From Pseudomonadota bacterium (lineage in GTDB: Bacteria > Pseudomonadota > Alphaproteobacteria > Rhizobiales > Devosiaceae), in the NCBI GenBank assembly GCA_023431205.1, contig JAEYXQ010000086.1, positions 1 to 28,102 of the forward strand: DNA of 28,102 bases, given 5' to 3'. Shown in pieces: positions 24,048 through 28,102 of this stretch; within the stretch, counting starts at the first letter, position 1; every line of letters begins with the position of its first letter. The translations under genes and the position numbers were made by a program. The notes beneath the pieces were generated by a model. It did no database searches. It had not been told where the DNA came from and saw nothing but the letters and a program-made list of their open reading frames with translations.

Positions 24048-24926
24048 TCAGTCCTTCTGATAGAGCCGGGACACAGAGGCGCTGTCGGCCATGTCGTTGC
24101 CCTTGGCGAACTCGCCGTATCGTTCGACGGCCAGTTCGATCATCGGCATGTCGAGCTCGAGTTCGCCCAGGAACTTGTGGACCGACTTGAGATCCTTGTT
24201 CACCTGCCGTGCATAGGAACGCGGCGGATCGAAATCGTCGTTCATCATCTGGGTGTAGATGCGCTGCAGGATCGAACTGTCGGCCAGCCCACCCTTGAGG
24301 CACACCGGCAGCAACTTCGGGTCGATCCCCGCTGCCTTCGCCGTCGCCAGCAATTCCGCCATCAGAATGTAGTTCACCCCAACGATCGCCTGGTTCAGCA
24401 CCTTGGTCTTCTGGCCCGAGCCGAGCGGGCCCATATAAGTGACGTTGGATCCGATATCGCGCAGCAGCGTCTCGGTGCGCTTGAAGACCGCTTCTTCGCC
24501 GCCAACCATCAGCGCGAGGTTGCCCTCCCGCGCCGGCTGCGGACCACCGGACATCGGCGCATCGAGCCAGTCGGCTCCCGTCTTGTCCTTGAAGCGCCCG
24601 GCGATATCGATCGTGGCGCTGGGGGAGGAGGTCGACAGGTCGATGACCAACTTCGCCCCGCCCTGCCCTGCAGCAAAGCCTTGTTCGCCGAGGACCACGG
24701 CCTCGAGCGCATCGTCTCCGAGCACGCAGACAAGGGCGATGTCGCACTGGCCCCAGAGTTCGGCCGGATTTTCAGCCCAGTCGACGCCGCCGTCCTTCAC
24801 GCGACCATAGTTTTCGCGCTCGAGGTTCCACGCCGTGACCTTGTACCCGCGCGAAGCGAGGTTGAGGGCGACAGGCGCCCCCATGATGCCGAGGCCGACA
24901 ATGCCTATCGCGGGTTTGTCGCTCAC
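24048..24926 (-). CDS. 3-hydroxyisobutyrate dehydrogenase-family NAD(P) oxidoreductase
   Basis: A 292-residue beta-hydroxyacid dehydrogenase. The dinucleotide fold begins IGIVGLGIMGAPVALNLASRG (7-27), the substrate-binding motif is DAPMSGGPQPAREG (122-135), and the catalytic Lys175 lies in GSGQKTKVLNQ with Asn178. Relatives include tartronate semialdehyde reductase (GarR), MmsB and the sulfolactaldehyde reductase YihU, all acting on short 3-hydroxyacids or aldehyde-acids. The start is GTG at 24926, overlapping the lactonase stop in GTGA. In a locus with C3-aldehyde enzymes, reduction or oxidation of a semialdehyde is plausible. Confidence 0.92.
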   Translation of the reverse strand: MSDKPAIGIVGLGIMGAPVALNLASRGYKVTAWNLERENYGRVKDGGVDWAENPAELWGQCDIALVCVLGDDALEAVVLGEQGFAAGQGGAKLVIDLSTSSPSATIDIAGRFKDKTGADWLDAPMSGGPQPAREGNLALMVGGEEAVFKRTETLLRDIGSNVTYMGPLGSGQKTKVLNQAIVGVNYILMAELLATAKAAGIDPKLLPVCLKGGLADSSILQRIYTQMMNDDFDPPRSYARQVNKDLKSVHKFLGELELDMPMIELAVERYGEFAKGNDMADSASVSRLYQKD

Positions 24927-25828
24927 GCGCGTCCCTCCAGGTCGATGCGGTAGATACGGGCGGCGTTACCGACGAAGAGCTTTTCCTGATCGCCAGCGGA
25001 CAGGTCGGACACGATGTCGGCAAAACCGGAGAAGATGGTCCGGTAGTCACCGACAAGACTGTCGACGGGGAAGTTCGAGGCGAACATGCAACGATCGACT
25101 CCGAAGATCTCGATCGTGTCCCGCACGACGCCGCGATTGGCATCGGCAGACCAGCGCTCGCCGCGCTGGCCGAGGCCGGAGATCTTGACGGCGGCATTGC
25201 TGTTGGCAGCAAGCGTTCGCATGGCTTTGCGCCAGCCTTCCAGACCTTCGTCGGAACGATCCGCCGGCAGCCCGGTATGATTGAGAACAAGCTGCGTCTC
25301 GGGGAAAGCCTGCACCAGGTCAGCGGCTTCCGCGAGGTGCCACCACGGCGTCTGGAGATCAAAAGACAGGCCGTTGGGCGCGAGCAGAGCGTAGCCGCGC
25401 CGCCAGGCCGGATCACCCATGGAACCCGGGGCGTTTTTCACCACCTCGGCCGGAGAACCGACCGCCTTGGGCTTGTGCCGGATGCCGCGCACGAACGGGG
25501 TTCGCCCGTGCGCAGCAAGAACGTCGGGCGCATCGGCGCGGTCGAGCAAGGCCTGGGCCACCATGACGCTCGGCAGGCCAGACTTCTCGCGGACCCCGGC
25601 GACCCAGGCGACTTCGCCTTCAGGGTCTTCCGGGTTCCACTCCGTCTCGATGAACACGCTGCCCACCAACTCGAACTCTGCCGCATCGGCCCTGAGGTCG
25701 TCCGGCATGTAGTTGCGCTTGATGGCGTCGTAGTTGCCGTAGCGGAAGTTCACGGGCTTGTCGGCCAGCCAAGGCAGGTAGTTGGCCGACAAATCCCAGA
25801 AGTGCTGGTGAGCGTCGAGGATACGCAC
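24923..25828 (-). CDS. Amidohydrolase/lactonase, COG3618 type
   Basis: A 301-residue TIM-barrel hydrolase of the amidohydrolase_2 class. Metal-site features are DAHQHFWD (His7, His9), VLNHTGLP and ASNFPVD near the end. The class contains L-rhamnono- and L-fucono-lactonases and 2-pyrone-4,6-dicarboxylate lactonase, so opening of a sugar-acid lactone or related ring is the best guess. It starts 11 nt after the RraA-like gene and overlaps the next gene by GTGA. No sugar dehydrogenase or acid dehydratase is present in the window to complete a classical nonphosphorylative sugar pathway. Confidence 0.88.
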   Translation of the reverse strand: MRILDAHQHFWDLSANYLPWLADKPVNFRYGNYDAIKRNYMPDDLRADAAEFELVGSVFIETEWNPEDPEGEVAWVAGVREKSGLPSVMVAQALLDRADAPDVLAAHGRTPFVRGIRHKPKAVGSPAEVVKNAPGSMGDPAWRRGYALLAPNGLSFDLQTPWWHLAEAADLVQAFPETQLVLNHTGLPADRSDEGLEGWRKAMRTLAANSNAAVKISGLGQRGERWSADANRGVVRDTIEIFGVDRCMFASNFPVDSLVGDYRTIFSGFADIVSDLSAGDQEKLFVGNAARIYRIDLEGRA

Positions 25829-25839
25829 GTCAGAGCCGA

Positions 25840-26616
25840 TCAGGCTTCGAGTTCGGCGTAGTAGCGATCGAGCGCGTCGGTATCGACGGTCTCGTCGTGC
25901 GCACGGCCGAGGGCATCGTAACGGCCACGGCGGGCGTTCATGTCCGCAGCAAGAACGGCCTTGGCGTGCAGCGCAACTTCACGGGCGATCTCGATCGGCA
26001 CGACCACGAGGCCATCGTCGTCACAGCCGACGATGTCGCCGGGGCGAACCTGGGCGCCGCCGATGCCGACGGGGGTGTTGAGTTCAACCACTTCGATACG
26101 GCCCGGAATGATGGTGCGGCCACGCTCGCGGCAGACCATCGGGGTCTTCTGCATGGTGACTTCGCCGGTGTCGCGGCAATAGCCATTGGTGACGATGCCG
26201 ACAGCGCCGGCAGCCTGGAGGGCCAGCACGTTCTCGGAGCCGAAGAAGCCGACTTCACCGGAACTACCGGTGTCGGTGACGACGACCGAGCCCTCCTTGA
26301 CCAGGGCGTTCAGGCCGCGACCGTTGTGGCCATGCTTGTTGAACCAGATGCCGTGGGCACCAACGATCTCTTCGGTGGTATCAAGCTTCCACATCGGCTT
26401 GTTGGCCGGCACGCAGCGCTGCGTCACCGCCGGGCCCCAGAACTTCATCCCGAGCCAGAGCGGCCGGATCTCCTGCGAGACGAGTCCGATGTTGAAGTAA
26501 CCGAGCCCATCCATCGCATCCACCACGTCGACGACGCGCAGCGGCTGGAAATACTGGCGGATCTTGTAGGGGTCCACGGCGCGACCCTGAGAATCCGTAA
26601 AGCCCGTCTCTGACAT
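25840..26616 (-). CDS. RraA family protein, paralogue 2 (putative aldolase/decarboxylase)
   Basis: A 258-residue member of the same superfamily as the gene at 18128-18853. It keeps the CRD pair (Arg148, Asp149) in VTNGYCRDTGEVTMQKTP, but Asn replaces the Asp usually found before Gly in this motif; VRPGDIVGCDDDGLVVVP follows. It opens the short operon under its own operator-bearing promoter. A structural rather than catalytic partnership between the two paralogues (hetero-oligomer), or two related substrates, are both possible. It is unlikely to be the RNase E regulator. Confidence 0.85.
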   Translation of the reverse strand: MSETGFTDSQGRAVDPYKIRQYFQPLRVVDVVDAMDGLGYFNIGLVSQEIRPLWLGMKFWGPAVTQRCVPANKPMWKLDTTEEIVGAHGIWFNKHGHNGRGLNALVKEGSVVVTDTGSSGEVGFFGSENVLALQAAGAVGIVTNGYCRDTGEVTMQKTPMVCRERGRTIIPGRIEVVELNTPVGIGGAQVRPGDIVGCDDDGLVVVPIEIAREVALHAKAVLAADMNARRGRYDALGRAHDETVDTDALDRYYAELEA

Positions 26617-26674
26617 GCAATCTCACTCCCAAATGCACTCTGGCCAACCGTGGCCACGCGCTGTTGTTGGGCAC

Positions 26675-26704
26675 ATTCTTGTATGCAAGATTGGAGGGTG
26701 TCAA
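26675..26704 (-). promoter_or_regulatory. Promoter of the short operon overlapped by a GntR-type operator
   Basis: On the minus strand TTGACA (26699-26704) is followed after 9 nt by CTTGCATACAAG (26678-26689), with AAGAAT (26675-26680) as the -10 candidate at 18-nt spacing. The arms extend to TCTTG/CAAGA. The layout is the same as in front of the ABC operon. The leader to the ATG at 26616 is about 50 nt and contains GGGAGTGA as a ribosome-binding site. Confidence 0.72.
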
Positions 26705-26752
26705 CACCTGCAGCGGGACATGCCGCGCAAAAAATTCGTCGGCCGCCCCGCC

Positions 26753-27463
26753 CTACCGGTCGGAGGAGGTGTCAATGCGGGGCGCGATAAAGGGAAGGCT
26801 GTTCTCGAAATGCTTGCGGGTCAGGGGCCCAAGCATGAGCCCATCGCGCGCAGCAAGGGCTGTGAACATCTTGGTGTGCTCGATCAGCGCCTGGGTCCAG
26901 CGGCCGGTGTCGAGGTTTGCAAGTGCGCGTGCGCGCTCCACCCGCGGCACCAGTGATTGCCAGACTGAATAGAGCACGGGGTTGGCGGCGATTTCCACCG
27001 TCCGCTGGTGGATCAACTGGTTGATCCGCATGTACTCGGCGCGGTCACGGGCAGCGTGATAATCCACCATAGCGGCCAATAAACGCCCGATTTCTGCGAC
27101 TTCCGCCTCGGTTATCTTCTTGCAGGCAAGCTCGGCTGCAAGCCCTTCAATGGTCCCAAAGACCGTGAAAAGGTCCGCCACGTCAGGGGCATGAAGCTGC
27201 GACACGACCACGCTGCGGTTGGGTAGCAGATCAACCAGACCTTCGGCAGCAAGGGTGCGCAGGGCCTCCCGCACAGGCGTCCGCGATACCCCCAGCTCGG
27301 TACAAAGCTGCTGCTCGCGTAACCGGGTGCCTGGCGGCAGTTCGCCGGACAGCACCATGGAACGCAGATGTGCTGCGGCTTCTGTATGCAGTTGCCCCTT
27401 CCGGCGACCGCCGGTGGCGGCCTCATCCTCGGCTGGCTGGGCTATCTGATCGGCTTCTTCCAT
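26753..27463 (-). CDS. GntR-family regulator with FCD ligand domain
   Basis: A 236-residue transcription regulator. The winged helix-turn-helix (about 26-88) contains LRSMVLSGELPPGTRLREQQL and the recognition segment VSRTPVREALRTLAAEG. The C-terminal all-helical FCD domain has metal-ligand-like residues Asn148, His152, His196 and His218. ATG at 27463 is preferred; an in-frame ATG at 27544 lies inside an operator and would add a non-conserved tail. Weak and strong copies of CTTGCATACAAG lie just upstream (27469-27480 and 27538-27549), so autoregulation is likely. Its gene position and the shared operators make it the probable repressor of all catabolic genes here, released by a pathway intermediate. 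Confidence 0.93.
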   Translation of the reverse strand: MEEADQIAQPAEDEAATGGRRKGQLHTEAAAHLRSMVLSGELPPGTRLREQQLCTELGVSRTPVREALRTLAAEGLVDLLPNRSVVVSQLHAPDVADLFTVFGTIEGLAAELACKKITEAEVAEIGRLLAAMVDYHAARDRAEYMRINQLIHQRTVEIAANPVLYSVWQSLVPRVERARALANLDTGRWTQALIEHTKMFTALAARDGLMLGPLTRKHFENSLPFIAPRIDTSSDR

Positions 27464-27468
27464 ACCTG

Positions 27469-27480
27469 CTCGTATGCAAT
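27469..27480 (-). promoter_or_regulatory. GntR-type operator at the gntR start
   Basis: On the minus strand ATTGCATACGAG matches 10 of 12 positions of CTTGCATACAAG and ends 5 nt before the gntR ATG, in the same orientation relative to its gene as the other sites. It probably serves autoregulation. Confidence 0.5.
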
Positions 27481-27521
27481 CGCACAAAAAAACACAATAC
27501 GGCAGTTGCAGAGCCGGAAGT

Positions 27522-27549
27522 TTGCCATTATCGATTTCTTGCATACAAG
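27522..27549 (+). promoter_or_regulatory. Probable promoter and GntR-type operator of the CoA-transferase gene
   Basis: The operator CTTGCATACAAG (27538-27549) is an exact copy with extended TCTTG/CAAGA arms. A -35 candidate TTGCCA (27522-27527) lies 10 nt before it, one more than in the two leftward promoters. The site could control both the rightward CoA-transferase gene and the leftward gntR. Confidence 0.65.
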
Positions 27550-27593
27550 ATTTGGCCGATCACGGATGATCAGGACCAGCATGGAGGTAGGCA

Positions 27594-28102
27594 ATGAACG
27601 ACCAATACGGGTCCACTCCGGCAAACATGTCGCCGCTCGCGGGATTGCGGGTGCTCGACATGAGCCAGGTCATGGCCGGGCCGTTCTGCTGCATGCTGCT
27701 CGGCGACATGGGTGCGGACGTCATCAAGATAGAGCCGCCCGGCGTTGGGGACCAGACCCGCAAGTCGATGGGCTTCCGCATGAAGGGCGAGGACAGCCCC
27801 GGCTTTCTGGCTCTCAACCGCAACAAGCGGTCGATCACCCTGAACCTCAAGTCCGAAGCGGGACGACGGGTGCTGCACCGGCTGGTGGAAAGCGCCGACA
27901 TCCTGGTCGAGAACGGGCGCCCCGGCGTGACCAAGCGGCTCGCCGCCGACTACGACACCCTTTCCAAGATCAACCCCCGGCTCATCTACGCCAGCATTTC
28001 GGGCTTCGGCCAAACCGGACCGTGGTCGCAGCGCCCCGGCTTCGACCTGATCGCCCAGGCGATGGCCGGCGTGATCAGTGCTACCGGCCTGGTCGGCGCC
28101 GA
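27594..28102 (+). CDS. CaiB/BaiF family (class III) CoA-transferase, 3' end outside window
   Basis: The first 169 codons of a class III CoA-transferase. They contain the family N-terminus SPLAGLRVLDMSQVMAGPFCCMLLGDMGADVIKIEPP, then GFLALNRNKRSITLNLKSEAG, ADILVENGRPG and GFGQTGPW. The catalytic Asp of the family normally comes just after the visible part. GGAGGT lies 7 nt before the ATG. These enzymes move CoA between carboxylic acids such as succinate, oxalate, itaconate or carnitine. Its place in the regulon suggests that a pathway acid is activated as a CoA ester. It diverges from gntR. Confidence 0.93.
   Translation, partial: MNDQYGSTPANMSPLAGLRVLDMSQVMAGPFCCMLLGDMGADVIKIEPPGVGDQTRKSMGFRMKGEDSPGFLALNRNKRSITLNLKSEAGRRVLHRLVESADILVENGRPGVTKRLAADYDTLSKINPRLIYASISGFGQTGPWSQRPGFDLIAQAMAGVISATGLVGA

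Noticed and set aside
26623..26676. 17-residue upstream ORF before the second RraA-family gene
   Set aside because: Its ATG overlaps the predicted -10 box, so it would not be on the transcript, and it has no ribosome-binding site.
27381..27392. TCTGTATGCAGT inside gntR as another operator
   Set aside because: It lies inside the coding region and lacks the CTTG/CAAG arms; most likely chance.
27464..27544. Longer GntR start at 27544
   Set aside because: The start codon lies within the operator, and the extra 27 residues do not look like part of the family; the ATG at 27463 directly precedes a normal N-terminus.
13000..28102. Search for CRISPR repeats, insertion sequences or toxin-antitoxin genes
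   Set aside because: No regularly spaced repeats, transposase motifs or small paired ORFs with known folds were found.

Overview
The window is a GC-rich chromosomal segment of an alphaproteobacterium. It is most likely from the Hyphomicrobiales: rplM (L13), a COX15-type heme A synthase and a DUF2842 membrane protein lie side by side, and the catabolic genes have the ABC/GntR style usual in that order. I cannot name the genus from sequence alone; a Devosia-like organism is a guess. No insertion sequence, integrase, CRISPR array or phage gene was seen.

Layout. (1) 1-1966: housekeeping genes: rplM (last codons cut by the left edge), COX15/ctaA and DUF2842. (2) 1970-11416: an envelope or exopolysaccharide locus around one divergent promoter region (5245-5399). 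To the left run a Wzz/ExoP-type co-polymerase with a decayed kinase domain and a NodB-type deacetylase. To the right run a short OPX lipoprotein, a GT4 glycosyltransferase, a priming glycosyl-phosphate transferase, a secreted Asp-box protein of unknown activity and a Wzy/ligase-type membrane protein. This gene set resembles holdfast or unipolar-polysaccharide loci. (3) 11383-12485: a phosphotransferase and tRNA-Pro(GGG) with a clear promoter. (4) 12661-28102: a catabolic locus.

The catabolic locus has two leftward operons, a regulator and a divergent gene. The long operon (23496 to 12661) encodes a possible 25-residue leader peptide, a CUT1 sugar-type ABC transporter (binding protein, two permeases, ATPase), an RraA-family protein, a Dld-type D-lactate dehydrogenase, a malate/L-lactate dehydrogenase-family reductase, an iron-containing alcohol dehydrogenase and a GabD-like aldehyde dehydrogenase. 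The last four are joined by ATGA overlaps. The short operon (26616 to 23746) encodes a second RraA-family protein, a COG3618-type lactonase/amidohydrolase, a 3-hydroxyisobutyrate-dehydrogenase-family reductase and a YciI-like protein. A GntR/FCD regulator follows upstream, and a CaiB/BaiF CoA-transferase reads rightward off the right edge.

The most notable signal is a shared operator, CTTGCATACAAG. It lies in the promoters of both operons at the same distance (9 nt) from a TTGACA -35 box, and again in front of the CoA-transferase, with a weaker copy next to the gntR start. This ties the whole locus into one regulon. The gene content suggests import of a sugar-like or sugar-acid-like compound, lactone opening, possible RraA-type aldol or decarboxylase cleavage, and oxidation of C3 aldehydes and 2-hydroxyacids to central metabolites. 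The substrate cannot be read from the sequence, and the combination matches no pathway I can name with confidence.
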